Part shown: positions 55,611-64,000 of the stretch, in pieces | How the letters are laid out: each line of letters starts with the position of its first letter | Numbering within the stretch: position 1 is the first letter of the stretch | Origin: G963923955 sp963923955 | GTDB taxonomy: Bacteria > Pseudomonadota > Gammaproteobacteria > Eutrophobiales > Eutrophobiaceae | DNA length: 64,000 nt | Assembly: GCA_963923955.1 (NCBI GenBank) | Contig: OZ000552.1 | Coordinates: 1,984,001 to 2,048,000 of the forward strand | Direction of reading: 5' to 3' | Notes under the pieces: generated by a model | The model's input: only the letters and a program-made list of their open reading frames with translations | Told to the model about the DNA's origin: nothing | Database searches by the model: none | Made by a program: the position numbers and the translations under genes

Positions 55611-56063
55611 ATGCAAAACGCGCGCACAAACGCAGGTTTCACCCTGATTGAACTGATGATCGTGGTGGTCATTATTGGTATCATCGCCAGCATTGCCATC
55701 CCCAATTATTCCGCCTATGTCCTAAAGGCGAAGCGCTCCGAGGCGCGCAGCGCCCTGCTCGATGCCGGTGCCAAGCTGGAGCGCTATTACTCGGATAACA
55801 ATGTCTATGCAAAGCAGGCGAATACCGTGCCGAGCCCGGGTGGCAGGCCCGTGTTCAGAGGCAAAAGCGAAACCGACTTGTATAACGTGACCCTGACAAT
55901 AGCGGCACCTTTCCAGGCATTCACCTTGACCGCGACCCCGACCTTCCCCGATAAAGGCTGCAGTTGCTACACCTACACCAACACCGGCATCAAGGGCAAC
56001 AGGGCCTGCGCCTCCGGCCCGAGTAGGTCTGCACCCACTATGAGCGTTGCTGACTGTTGGTAG
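55611..56063 (+). CDS. pilE: Type IV pilin PilE-like (minor pilin)
   Basis: A 150-residue prepilin. ATG 55611 has GAGGA at good spacing. The leader MQNARTNAG is cut before Phe in the type III signal GFTLIELMIVVVIIGIIASI, and Glu5 is present. IPNYSAYVLKAKRSEARSAL and YYSDNNVYAKQ follow, typical of PilE minor pilins. Four Cys near the C-terminus (CSCYTYTN; RACASG; VADCW) allow a disulfide. It is separated from the fimT-pilVWXY1 operon by 405 bp of repeats; in relatives pilE usually follows pilY1, so gene order is rearranged here. Confidence 0.88.
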   Translation: MQNARTNAGFTLIELMIVVVIIGIIASIAIPNYSAYVLKAKRSEARSALLDAGAKLERYYSDNNVYAKQANTVPSPGGRPVFRGKSETDLYNVTLTIAAPFQAFTLTATPTFPDKGCSCYTYTNTGIKGNRACASGPSRSAPTMSVADCW

Positions 56064-56196
56064 TGCTGTCCGCGCCTGCCGGATTCCGCCGTCGGCCCGT
56101 TTGCACCAAGTTGATCGACAAAGTCATGCCGGGCTGCCGGTGTTTTTCTCTTTACTGAGTATGAGGACAAACCATAAACGGCGATGTCACCTTATT

Positions 56197-56340
56197 CGTC
56201 ATTCCTGCGAAAGAACGTCACCCCTGCCTGCGAGCAGAGGCTAAGAATCCATTGGATTTCATCGGGTTTTCTATGGATTCCTGGTCAGGCCAGGAATAGC
56301 CTGCCCCGTACTGGATACGGGGACGGGCTAAGAATCCAGC
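56197..56340. repeat. ATTCC and CCCCGTACTGG repeats between pilE and fimT
   Basis: Within the 405-bp gap: a half element at 56197 (cgtcattcctgcgaaag), a full inverted repeat at 56272-56297 (tggattcctggtcaggccag...) nearly identical to that at 23251, and cctgccccgtactggatacg near 56300, matching one near 32360. No gene seen. Confidence 0.8.
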
Positions 56341-56468
56341 CGAACGATACCTGCCGCTTATCCGCCCTATGCTGCCGTTTGTCGGGAAAGTGCCGGTCGC
56401 AGGGTTTTTTTAAGTAAAAAATTGGCTATGCTCACTTATAAGCAAGCACTTTAGCGTGAACGCCTAAA

Positions 56469-57005
56469 ATGCACACAGACAACTGCGGTTTTACAATCAT
56501 AGAAATCATGCTGGCCATTGCCGTTGCCGCCGTGCTGATGTCGCTTGCCATTCCCAATTTCCAGATGTCGATACGCAACAACTGCATGGCCACCAGCGCC
56601 AATCTGTTCGTCACCAGCCTGCAATACGCCCGCAGCGAGGCGATTAAACGGCGCCAGCCGGTCATGGTGGCAGCCGGTGCGCCCGGCCAGGCACCGGGCG
56701 ATAGCACCAACGAATGGGGCGGCGGCTGGCATGTCTGGGCCGAAGGCCGCTTGACCGATGGCTCAATCGCCGATGATGGCTACACGCCCGGCGATGAGCT
56801 GCGCGTCTCCACGCCTGCCTGTGCGCCGATGATGGATGAAACGAACAATGTCGTCCAGTTCACCTACCAACCCAATGGTTTCATTGATCGAAGAGGCGCG
56901 CTTGAGATCTGCATGGACAAGCGCGGCGAGCGCGGCAGGGAGCTGACGGTCAGCCCCACCGGGCGGCCACGAGTAACCGGCAATGACGATTTATGTTCAT
57001 CTTGA
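56469..57005 (+). CDS. fimT: FimT/FimU-type (GspH family) minor pseudopilin
   Basis: A 178-residue prepilin with a 7-residue leader (MHTDNCG) before FTIIEIMLAIAVAAVLMSLA. The GspH/FimT soluble domain follows (SANLFVTSLQYARSEAIKRR; ELTVSPTGRPRV). FimU/FimT primes pilus assembly with PilVWX. It overlaps no gene upstream but its stop lies 2 bases before the preferred pilV ATG. Whether it is FimT or FimU in the Pseudomonas sense cannot be told. Confidence 0.88.
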   Translation: MHTDNCGFTIIEIMLAIAVAAVLMSLAIPNFQMSIRNNCMATSANLFVTSLQYARSEAIKRRQPVMVAAGAPGQAPGDSTNEWGGGWHVWAEGRLTDGSIADDGYTPGDELRVSTPACAPMMDETNNVVQFTYQPNGFIDRRGALEICMDKRGERGRELTVSPTGRPRVTGNDDLCSS

Positions 57006-57007
57006 CC

Positions 57008-57463
57008 ATGACAAATGACGCCCGCGGCTTTAGCCTGATCGAGGTGCTGATCACCCTGCTGGTTTTGTCCATCGGCCTGCTCGGCATCGTCTCCTTGCAA
57101 TACCGCGGCCTGCAATACAGCCACAGCGCCTACCTGCGCAGCCAGGTGAACATCCTGGCCTATGACATTGCCGATCGAATCCGCTTGAACCGCGCTAACG
57201 CCGCCGACTACGCCACCGCCGTGAGCGGCTACAATGTGCCGGCCACCCGCCCCGGAAACTGCATCTTGACCGGCCCGAACTCAGCGCAGAATGTCGCCAA
57301 CGATGTCGCCTGCTGGCAGCAGCAGTTGTTTGACGCCCTGCCGCCGGGCAGCCAAGCCAATATCGCGCTGACCGATGCCAGCTACGATCTCTACACAGTC
57401 ACGCTCACCTGGACGGATCGTGATCTCACGCCGCACGAAGTGGCCTATCTGTTCCGGCCATGA
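57008..57463 (+). CDS. pilV: Type IV pilus modification protein PilV
   Basis: A 151-residue minor prepilin. The start at ATG 57008 (MTNDARG, then FSLIEVLITLLVLSIGLLG) gives a 7-residue leader; earlier in-frame ATG 56993 lies in fimT. LQYRGLQYSHSAYLRSQVNI and ADRIRLNRANA are characteristic of PilV. Its stop overlaps the ATG of pilW (ATGA). Confidence 0.92.
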   Translation: MTNDARGFSLIEVLITLLVLSIGLLGIVSLQYRGLQYSHSAYLRSQVNILAYDIADRIRLNRANAADYATAVSGYNVPATRPGNCILTGPNSAQNVANDVACWQQQLFDALPPGSQANIALTDASYDLYTVTLTWTDRDLTPHEVAYLFRP

Positions 57464-58668
57464 ACGCGAATTCTCAAGCCAAGACCGGGGCTATGACCAA
57501 CACCCTGCCGGCAACACGCTTGTACGCTGCCCGCCCGCCGCAAGGCCAGGCCGGCTTTTCCCTGATCGAACTCATGATCGCAGCCACCATCTCGCTGCTC
57601 CTGCTGGCCGGGGCAGCCGGGCTGTTTCTCAGCAACAAACGCATCTACCGCGAGCAGGAAGAATCGGCCGTGTTGCAGGAAAACGGGCGCTTTGCCATGC
57701 AATTATTGCAAGAGAATATCCGCATGGCCGGCTATGTCGGCTGCTCCGATGACGTCACACAGCTCACCAACAACCTCAAGGACGACGTGAAGCGCAACGG
57801 GGTGAACCTCGCCAACCTTTACAATGCGGCGGACAACCGCACCGGCACGCTCAACGCCATAGAAGGCATAGATGGCGGCGGCCGCGCCTGGCTGCCTTCA
57901 GGCAGCGGACAGAATAGCGGCAGAATGAAGCCCGGCACCGATGCGATCAGCGTGCGCTACTTGCGCGGCCAAGCAGAAACGCTGCCGCGCGCCATGGGCA
58001 ACGCCCAAGACGGCGTCTCGGTCATCGCCCCCTCGGGGGCGGCACCAACAATGGCAGATCTCAGCGAATTTGCCCATACGATCGCCGGCGTCGCTGATTG
58101 CAGCGGCGGCGATGTCTTTATCGTTACCAATGCGGGCGGCGGCGTGTACAGGATCGACGGGGAGCCTGTGCCCCTGATAAACTTGAGGCATGTTGCCGGT
58201 TCTAGCCGCAACAAGACCAACGCACTCAGCCGCAGCTACGACACCCAGGCCGTGATCTCGCAGTTCATCGCCCGCCGTTTCTACATCGGCGACACCGATG
58301 GCGATGCGACCACCGATGACCCGGGCCTGTTCTACACCGGCACGAATTTCTCCGAGCAGGGTTATAAGCATGTGCAAAACGAGTTACTGATCGAGGGCGT
58401 GGAGGATATGCAGATCCTCTACGGCGTAGATATGGATGCCAACTCGGACAACATCGCCGATGAGTTTCACACCGCCGCCACTGTGCCCGACTGGAACAAG
58501 ATCGTCAGTGTGCGCATCGCCCTGCTGGTGCGCACCCTGCGGGAGAACCGCGACATCCAAAATACCCAAACCTACAACCTGCTAGATAAGACCGTCCGCA
58601 TGGATGGCGACGGCTACCGCCGCCGTGTCTTCACCACCACCATCCTGATCCGCAACCGCGATGCCTAA
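57460..58668 (+). CDS. pilW: Type IV pilus minor pilin PilW
   Basis: A 402-residue prepilin-like protein. The class III signal is GFSLIELMIAATISLLLLA, preceded by a long leader (about 31 residues from ATG 57460); a later ATG at 57493 shortens it to about 20. REQEESAVLQENGRFAMQLL and AGYVGCSDD are hallmarks of PilW. Overlaps pilV by 4 bases and is followed 20 bases later by pilX. Confidence 0.93.
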   Translation: MNANSQAKTGAMTNTLPATRLYAARPPQGQAGFSLIELMIAATISLLLLAGAAGLFLSNKRIYREQEESAVLQENGRFAMQLLQENIRMAGYVGCSDDVTQLTNNLKDDVKRNGVNLANLYNAADNRTGTLNAIEGIDGGGRAWLPSGSGQNSGRMKPGTDAISVRYLRGQAETLPRAMGNAQDGVSVIAPSGAAPTMADLSEFAHTIAGVADCSGGDVFIVTNAGGGVYRIDGEPVPLINLRHVAGSSRNKTNALSRSYDTQAVISQFIARRFYIGDTDGDATTDDPGLFYTGTNFSEQGYKHVQNELLIEGVEDMQILYGVDMDANSDNIADEFHTAATVPDWNKIVSVRIALLVRTLRENRDIQNTQTYNLLDKTVRMDGDGYRRRVFTTTILIRNRDA

Positions 58669-58688
58669 CTTCCATTAAGGAGAACAAC

Positions 58689-59132
58689 ATGAATGCAGCA
58701 AAACAAAGCGGCGCCGCCCTGATCACCGCCCTGATGTTCCTGGTCATCCTGACCATGCTGGCGCTTTCATCCATGACCAGCACCACGCTGGAGGAGCGGA
58801 TGGCGGCCAATTCCGCCGAGAGCAATCGCGTCTTCCAGGTGGCCGAGACGGGCTTGAGCGTGGCCTTTGCCGACCCGCGCTCCTACAGCATGCGCAACAC
58901 CGAGACCAACCCCTACACCAGAGAAAGCAGCGCCATCGGCATCAACACTGGCGCGGCCACCTTTGAATACCAGTCCGTCTTCCGCCAGCAGACCGAGCCG
59001 CCGCGGCAGACCGGCTATGAGGCCGGCAAGGCCGCGGCCTTTCATTTTAACCTGCGATCTGAAGCCACGAGTGCGGCCGGCACCACCAGCACCTTGAACC
59101 AGGGTGCCTTTCAGATCGGGCCGAAGGGCTAA
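58689..59132 (+). CDS. pilX: Type IV pilus minor pilin PilX (short)
   Basis: A 147-residue protein starting MNAAKQSGAALITALMFLVI, the PilX N-terminus, with AAGGAG upstream. LEERMAANSAESNRVFQVAE is the PilX_N signature. The family usually has 170-200 residues; here the C-terminus ends soon after FNLRSE, followed by a Thr/Ser tail, so it may be slightly truncated. ATTCC-type repeats begin 30 bases downstream. Confidence 0.88.
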   Translation: MNAAKQSGAALITALMFLVILTMLALSSMTSTTLEERMAANSAESNRVFQVAETGLSVAFADPRSYSMRNTETNPYTRESSAIGINTGAATFEYQSVFRQQTEPPRQTGYEAGKAAAFHFNLRSEATSAAGTTSTLNQGAFQIGPKG

Positions 59133-59158
59133 GAAGGAGGCTGGCGATAGTGAACACT

Positions 59159-59215
59159 CACTGGATTCCTTACTTCCGCAGAGCCCGCCCCGTGCTGGAA
59201 ACGGGGAATGACGGC
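59159..59215. repeat. ATTCC-type element between pilX and pilY1
   Basis: ctggattccttacttccgca begins at 59160, and ccccgtgctggaaacggggaatgacgg ends the element near 59215, giving the same ctggattcc...ggaatgacg ends as other copies. It separates two otherwise tightly linked operon genes. Confidence 0.7.
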
Positions 59216-59309
59216 AGAGGCGGGGATAAAATGACGGACAACGATAAGACGATGATGGGGATATTTGCCGGCGCTGAACCAGCGCCTTGAGAACATTCCA
59301 GGAGATAGC

Positions 59310-62300
59310 ATGATGAGACAGACACGCTCTCTTATCCATTCGCCCACGCTTGGGCGGCGGCAGAGCCTTGCCGTTGGCGCAGGCCGGGAAGATGCCCAAG
59401 ATCGGCCTGCTCGCCCGATACCCGCCGGCGCTGCCGCCGATGCCGCCAGCCGGAAAGATGCTCAAGTCCGCCCCTCTCGCCAGCAGTCAGCCGCCGCGGC
59501 CCCCTTGGCCTCCCAAGTGAAGCGCACCCCTGGCAAAGGCAAAGATGCAAGCACCCGCCTCAAGGCCGGCCTGGTCGCATTCTGGCTGGTGCTCTTGCCG
59601 GGTTTGGCCCATGCCGATGACACCGAGATCTATTTCGTCGGTGCGGATCCGAAGGACTTGCAGCCGAACATCCTGCTAATCCTGGACACCTCCACCAGTA
59701 TGCGCCTGCCCGTTCCCGACTACTGCCCCTATGACGGCAGCAAGTCGCCCCCGGACTGCACCAACCCGCCGCGCTGCCCGCGTGGCACCCGCTCGACCCC
59801 TGATAAACCCTGCGGCGGCCCTCCCCCGCCTGACACCAAGACCCGCCTGGAAGTCATGCAGGATGCAGTGCGTGCCATTCTTGAGAATGCCGAGAAGGTG
59901 AACATCGGCCTGATGCGCTTCAACGGCAGCGAGGGCGGCTCGGTGCTGTTCCCCGTTGCCGACATTGATGGCGAACTGCGCAGCTTCCCCAGCGAGGGAG
60001 GGGCGGCGGCGACCATAACCGTGCGCGAGCGAATGATCGAACTGGTGGATGAGCTCACTGTTACCTCCGGCACACCCATCGTCAAGGCGCTGCACGAGGC
60101 GGCTCGCTACTGGACCGGGCGGGGTGTGCAGTACGGGCGCTATCGTGATGACTTCCCGACCAATGCCGGCTACCCGGACGACCCGGCGCAGAGCGGAAAA
60201 TCCCGCCTGAGCCATCCGTCCAGCTATTGCACCGCCGCCGGTGCCTGCCGCGGCGCGCGAGTCAACCAAACTAGCCGGGTGCGCACAGACGCCTTTGGCG
60301 TCTTTACCCCAGGCGGCTGTAGCAAGAATAATCTGAACAGACGGCCATGCTCCGGGCGCCTTATCTTTGGTGCGCCGCGCTACATAAGCCCACTCACCTC
60401 TGCCTGCCAGAAGAGCTACCAGGTGCTGCTCAGCGACGGCGGTGCCTCCAAGTTTATCCCGCCGGGGCGCAACCGCGGCAGAAACCGGACGCTGTTTCCC
60501 AACAGCATCGACCAGAACGTGCGTAACAACACCAGCGGCAAGTTTCGCTATCCCGTAGCCGTCCCCGGCGATAGGGTAATCAGCCAGATCCGCAACGAAT
60601 TCCTGAAGCGTAGATGCAGCACCACCGATGGCGGCGGCACCCCCTATGAGGCGGACGCCGAGCTATGCGCGGTCGATCTGGTCAAGGCCCTGTACGATAA
60701 TGATCAGAACATCAACCTGGATAACGTGCAAAATGTCACCACTTTCACGGTGGCCTTCGGCCTGGGCAGCAACCAGGATGCGCAGCAGTTCTTGAACGAC
60801 ATTGCCGCCGCCGGCAGCGGCGAGGCGCTGACGAATGCCCAGACCCAGCGCGCCAAAGGCTTCTACACCGCCGAGAGCGCCCAGGACCTGCTGAACGTAT
60901 TCAGGACCATCATCGATGAAGTGGTGGATGACTCGTCCGCCTTTGCCGCCCCGGCCGTGGCCACCAATCAGTTCAACAGCCTGCAAAGCCGCAACACGAT
61001 TTATTTCGGCATGTTCACGCCGTCGGTTGAGGCGCGCTGGCAGGGCAATTTGAAGCGCTACGGCGTCTGTCTGGATGAAGACCCGGATGGGGACGGCACG
61101 GATAATTGTGCCTTTGGCGATGTGCTGGATGCGACCGGCGCCCGGGCCACCAACGCCGAGAACGAATTCCTGAGCACGGCGCAAAGCTTCTGGAGCCTAG
61201 GCCCCGATGGGGCCAGCACTGGCAGCGGCGGGGCCGGGGCCGCCCTGGAACGGCAGGGCTATAACGCCCGCACACTCTACACCGATGCAACCGATGCCGT
61301 AACCCGCGCCCCGCCGCCGCGCAATACCAGCCTGGATGCAAACCGGCACAAGATCACCGCCAGCACTTGGGGCAGCGATCCCTTGAGCTACGTCCGGAGC
61401 CTGGTCTGCCCGACTCCCTGCCTGAGTAGCCCTTGCCGGAATTCCGATGTGGACTGCGAGAAGCGCATGAACTGGATGCTGGGCCGGGAGGCGGATGCCA
61501 ACACCACGCGCTGGTCGCTTGCGGACGTCTTGCACAGCGCCCCGGCGGCGGTAACCTACGGTGGTGCTGATAACGACAATGACGGCCAGGCCGAGACCTT
61601 CTTTGACAAGGTCTTCTTCGGCACCAACGGCGGCATGCTGCACATGCTCAACGCCGAGACCGGCGAGGAAGAATGGGCCTTCATCCCCCAGGACATGCTG
61701 CGCAAACAACGGCGGCTGTACGACAACAGCGGCAGCCATGTATATGGCGTCGACTCCCCGCCGATTGTGCGCATTGTGGACGGGGACAACGACGGCAACA
61801 TTGAGCCCGGCGAGGGCGACCTTGTGCATCTGTACTTCGGCAACCGCCGCGGCGGTAATCATTACTACGCCCTGGATGTGACCCCAACAACGGCGCTGAC
61901 TTCCAGTGCGCCAGGGGCGATCACGCCGAAGTTCCTCTGGCGTATCCGCGGGGAAGGTGCCTCGCGCAATGCCGGCCCGGCCACGCAGACTCTGGCCCGC
62001 CTGGGGCAGAGTTGGTCGCCGCCGGTGCTGGCCACCATTCGCACCCTCGGCGGCCCGAGGGACGTGCTGATCTTCGGCGGCGGCTATGACGAGCGCTTAG
62101 ATGAGCGCTTCCGGCCGGCGCGCGGCGAGGCGCTGGGCAATGCTGTGTATATCGTTGATGCGGCAACCGGGCGGCTGCTGCTCAGCATCTCCGGCACCCG
62201 CAGCGGCGACAATGTCTTTTCTGTTTTTGACCGAAATGGCAGAAGCACCGCCAACAGCACCCGCGGCAACGATATCTTCGTGCCGCAGATGCGCTACTCC

Positions 62301-63251
62301 ATCCCGGCGCGCATCCGCGTGTTTGACAGCAATGGCGATGGCTTTGAAAACCGTATGTATTTTTCCGACACCGGCGGACAGATCTTCCGCATTGACCTTG
62401 GCCGGGATATTCTCCCTCGCGGCGGGCTGGATTCGTCGGTCACGGATCGCACCGTTGTTGGCCGTCTGGCGAACATCTCCACCCCGGGGCAGCCGGCCAA
62501 TCAGCGCCGCTTTTTCGCCGAGCCGGTGGTCGTGCCGGTGCAGGACAATGTTTATTCGGACGCCGCCAACGGCGAGTTTGACTATGTCCTGATCGGCTCC
62601 GGCTATGCGCCCCGGCCCTTAAACCGCATCGTGCGAGACCGCTTCTACGGCTTTCGCGACCGCAGGATAAGCAAGATGTCGGATGGCAATGGTGACAACT
62701 TGGCCGATGGCTATCCGGTCCGCTCCAGCGCCCTGAGAGCGACCACGCCGATCGGCCATGGCAACCCGGGCGATCTGATCGGCATCACCAACAGCACCTT
62801 GGAAGACCGGCGCGACCCGAACAAACAGGAAATCCCCGACCGCGTAAAGCAATCCAGCGGCTGGTTTTACGATTTTCAGGCCGAGGCTGCCCCGGTGGCC
62901 GGCGAGAAGGTCATCCGCGGGGCGACTGTGAACGGCGGCATCTTGCAATTCTCTTCCTACCAGCCGGCCGATCTGGCCACCAGCGACCCCTGTAGCGTCA
63001 ATGTCGGCGCCAGCCGCGACTTTAACTGGAACATCCTCTCCGGCCGCGCGGCGCTGGATTGGGATGGGGACGGCAAGGTGGATGCCTCAGATCGCGTCCG
63101 TGCCGGCGGCGCCGGGATCAGTTCCGGCGGCGTACCGCTCTACACCGACCGCGGCGTCTTGATCCTGAACACCACCGGCCCCGGCATCAAGAGCGAGTTG
63201 GTAGTGGAAGGCGTACCGCGCTATAGAACCTACTGGCACGATGATCTGTAG
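59310..63251 (+). CDS. pilY1: PilY1 type IV pilus tip adhesin/assembly factor
   Basis: A 1313-residue exported protein. A von Willebrand factor A domain with the MIDAS-like DTSTS motif (ILLILDTSTSMRLPVPDYCP) lies near residues 115-560. The C-terminal half is the PilY1 beta-propeller (FFGTNGGMLHMLNAETGEEE; YRTYWHDDL at the end), with a calcium-loop-like DGDNDGNIEPGEGD. The start is uncertain: the signal peptide (LVAFWLVLLPGLAHA) begins only about 85 residues after ATG 59310. The intervening Ala/Arg/Gln-rich segment has an internal duplication (KDAQVRPSR). GTG 59517 would place the signal peptide at the N-terminus. Confidence 0.9.
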   Translation: MMRQTRSLIHSPTLGRRQSLAVGAGREDAQDRPARPIPAGAAADAASRKDAQVRPSRQQSAAAAPLASQVKRTPGKGKDASTRLKAGLVAFWLVLLPGLAHADDTEIYFVGADPKDLQPNILLILDTSTSMRLPVPDYCPYDGSKSPPDCTNPPRCPRGTRSTPDKPCGGPPPPDTKTRLEVMQDAVRAILENAEKVNIGLMRFNGSEGGSVLFPVADIDGELRSFPSEGGAAATITVRERMIELVDELTVTSGTPIVKALHEAARYWTGRGVQYGRYRDDFPTNAGYPDDPAQSGKSRLSHPSSYCTAAGACRGARVNQTSRVRTDAFGVFTPGGCSKNNLNRRPCSGRLIFGAPRYISPLTSACQKSYQVLLSDGGASKFIPPGRNRGRNRTLFPNSIDQNVRNNTSGKFRYPVAVPGDRVISQIRNEFLKRRCSTTDGGGTPYEADAELCAVDLVKALYDNDQNINLDNVQNVTTFTVAFGLGSNQDAQQFLNDIAAAGSGEALTNAQTQRAKGFYTAESAQDLLNVFRTIIDEVVDDSSAFAAPAVATNQFNSLQSRNTIYFGMFTPSVEARWQGNLKRYGVCLDEDPDGDGTDNCAFGDVLDATGARATNAENEFLSTAQSFWSLGPDGASTGSGGAGAALERQGYNARTLYTDATDAVTRAPPPRNTSLDANRHKITASTWGSDPLSYVRSLVCPTPCLSSPCRNSDVDCEKRMNWMLGREADANTTRWSLADVLHSAPAAVTYGGADNDNDGQAETFFDKVFFGTNGGMLHMLNAETGEEEWAFIPQDMLRKQRRLYDNSGSHVYGVDSPPIVRIVDGDNDGNIEPGEGDLVHLYFGNRRGGNHYYALDVTPTTALTSSAPGAITPKFLWRIRGEGASRNAGPATQTLARLGQSWSPPVLATIRTLGGPRDVLIFGGGYDERLDERFRPARGEALGNAVYIVDAATGRLLLSISGTRSGDNVFSVFDRNGRSTANSTRGNDIFVPQMRYSIPARIRVFDSNGDGFENRMYFSDTGGQIFRIDLGRDILPRGGLDSSVTDRTVVGRLANISTPGQPANQRRFFAEPVVVPVQDNVYSDAANGEFDYVLIGSGYAPRPLNRIVRDRFYGFRDRRISKMSDGNGDNLADGYPVRSSALRATTPIGHGNPGDLIGITNSTLEDRRDPNKQEIPDRVKQSSGWFYDFQAEAAPVAGEKVIRGATVNGGILQFSSYQPADLATSDPCSVNVGASRDFNWNILSGRAALDWDGDGKVDASDRVRAGGAGISSGGVPLYTDRGVLILNTTGPGIKSELVVEGVPRYRTYWHDDL

Positions 63252-63448
63252 CGGGTGTTTAGTTGGTTGGTGTGGCGGTGCCTATCGTCTTGGCTATGAG
63301 TTGACTGCTAGGCCAGTGCCATCTTGGGCGATGTTCGTGGCGGCCACGCTTTGCAGAACCTGCCGACACGATGATCTGTAGCCAGCGCTGAACGGATTGG
63401 CGTACCGCCGGTGCGCCGTCTTGGGCGATGTTCATGGCGGCCACGCTT
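63237..63448 (+). repeat. Imperfect tandem duplication of the pilY1 3' end and flank
   Basis: cacgatgatctgtagc at 63237-63252 (containing the pilY1 stop) recurs at 63367-63382. Further on, tcttgggcgatgttc(g/a)tgg... at 63322-63351 recurs at 63419-63448 with one mismatch over 30 bases. The units are of unequal length. This occupies part of the 472-bp gap before the last gene. Confidence 0.7.
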
Positions 63449-63469
63449 CAGGATTGACTGGCGCCCGCA

Positions 63470-63636
63470 CCCGTCATTCCCGTGAAAACGGGAATCCACT
63501 CCATATCTTGTCCGGCGATCAAGCAGATTCTTGAGCAAGCGGCGAAAGGCAGGTTGATTGGGTGACCCTGGCATTAAGGCGTCCCTGCGAGCGACTCGTC
63601 TCCATAACTGGATGCCGTGTCAGGCACGGCATGACG
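63470..63636. repeat. ATTCC and ATGCC inverted repeats downstream of pilY1
   Basis: cgtcattcccgtgaaaacgg (from 63472, ending gaatcc) and ctggatgccgtgtcaggcac (63606-63634, ending ggcatgacg). The second resembles the element at 32284. No gene is seen between 63252 and 63723. Confidence 0.8.
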
Positions 63637-63723
63637 CTTTGATCATTTTGTATGGGATGTACTTACGCCGCTTGCTGCTGAACTCATTCGGCCCGCTTGA
63701 TTTGGGGCTAACGCACAACCCCG

Positions 63724-64000
63724 CTACCGACAATGCTCAGCCAGATACTCGCGCGCTTTGGCTAACTCGGCCTGGCGCTGTTCCTCGCCAATAATTTCGC
63801 GCTGGCCATCTTCGCTGACTTCCGTAACCCGCGGGCGGGAGTAGCTCGCCAGGCGCTTGGCCGCATCCGCGCAACGGCGCTTTTTATCGGCCGCATCCGC
63901 CGCCTTCGCCTGCTGCTCGTTGGCGCTTTTGCTGCGCCCGTCACGGCGTTTTTCCAGGCCCTCCAGCCGCTTCTGCAAGGCCTGCTGCGCCTGCTCTGAG
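63724..64000 (-). CDS. DUF4124-like protein, C-terminal part (runs off window)
   Basis: The frame is open to the window edge, so the N-terminus is missing. What is visible is a charged, helical segment (QKRLEGLEKRRDGRSKSANE) and a C-terminal pattern RRCADAAKRLASYSRPRVTE followed by VSEDGQREIIGEEQRQAELA and a final Cys. This pattern of paired Cys, Asp-Gly-x-Arg-Glu and Glu-Gln-Arg is characteristic of the C-termini of DUF4124 periplasmic proteins of Gammaproteobacteria. Function unknown. It converges on the pilus operon. Confidence 0.7.
   Translation of the reverse strand, partial: SEQAQQALQKRLEGLEKRRDGRSKSANEQQAKAADAADKKRRCADAAKRLASYSRPRVTEVSEDGQREIIGEEQRQAELAKAREYLAEHCR

Overview
This window looks like chromosomal DNA of a gammaproteobacterium of moderately high GC, probably an uncultivated environmental or host-associated lineage; I cannot name the genus. 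The main evidence is gene order. purF-cvpA-SPOR-folC-accD-truA-fimV-asd, tig-clpP-clpX-lon, metG/apbC-dcd, ampD-ampE and fimT-pilV-pilW-pilX-pilY1 are arrangements typical of Pseudomonas-like Gammaproteobacteria.

Layout. 1-5 kb is a minus-strand block of purine, folate, fatty-acid and tRNA-modification genes. It has an uncharacterised 50-codon gene coupled to accD and an odd four-unit 14-bp tandem repeat over the truA start. 5-18.5 kb holds fimV, asd, dapD, an exported catalase-peroxidase (katG), cysG, dcd, apbC and metG. 18.6-23.6 kb is an accessory stretch: a small coiled-coil membrane protein, then a large decayed autotransporter gene with RTX-like repeats, full of frameshifts, palindromic insertions and ATTCC-type inverted repeats. 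23.6-29.6 kb is the tig-clpPX-lon proteostasis block with tRNA-Leu. 29.8-32.6 kb has small proteins (Cys-rich secreted protein, CBS, NYN-LOTUS, DUF3429). 32.6-38.5 kb is a visibly AT-richer island: MarR-like regulator, TonB-dependent receptor, two alpha/beta hydrolases and a 3-hydroxybutyrate dehydrogenase. It plausibly imports and degrades hydroxybutyrate esters or oligomers. 38.6-39.1 kb is a four-tRNA cluster (Pro, Arg, His, Lys) with a duplicated half tRNA-Pro. 39.4-50 kb carries cysS, ppiB, lpxH, ampDE, an egtC/egtB-like pair, a retropepsin, nadC, a SEL1-SPOR protein and two tandem paralogues of unknown function.

50.1-55.4 kb is a 5.25-kb filamentous-phage (inovirus) prophage integrated in tRNA-Thr(CGT). 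It is bounded by a 46-bp direct repeat whose inner edge falls in the anticodon loop. It keeps an integrase, a Zot-like assembly ATPase, a major coat gene with a strong terminator, a 21-residue coat-like peptide, a putative ssDNA-binding protein and a repressor-like gene. An internal deletion appears to have fused the replication gene to the end of a pVI-like gene, so it is probably defective. It also carries a DUF1640-type coiled-coil protein related to the one at 18.7 kb.

55.6-63.3 kb is the minor pilin/PilY1 operon of a type IV pilus, interrupted by the same inverted repeats, and the window ends in a DUF4124-like gene. With fimV, these genes imply a functional type IV pilus system. The most striking themes are recombination at tRNA anticodon loops (Thr, Pro), a proliferating family of inverted repeats, and several short coupled reading frames at gene starts.
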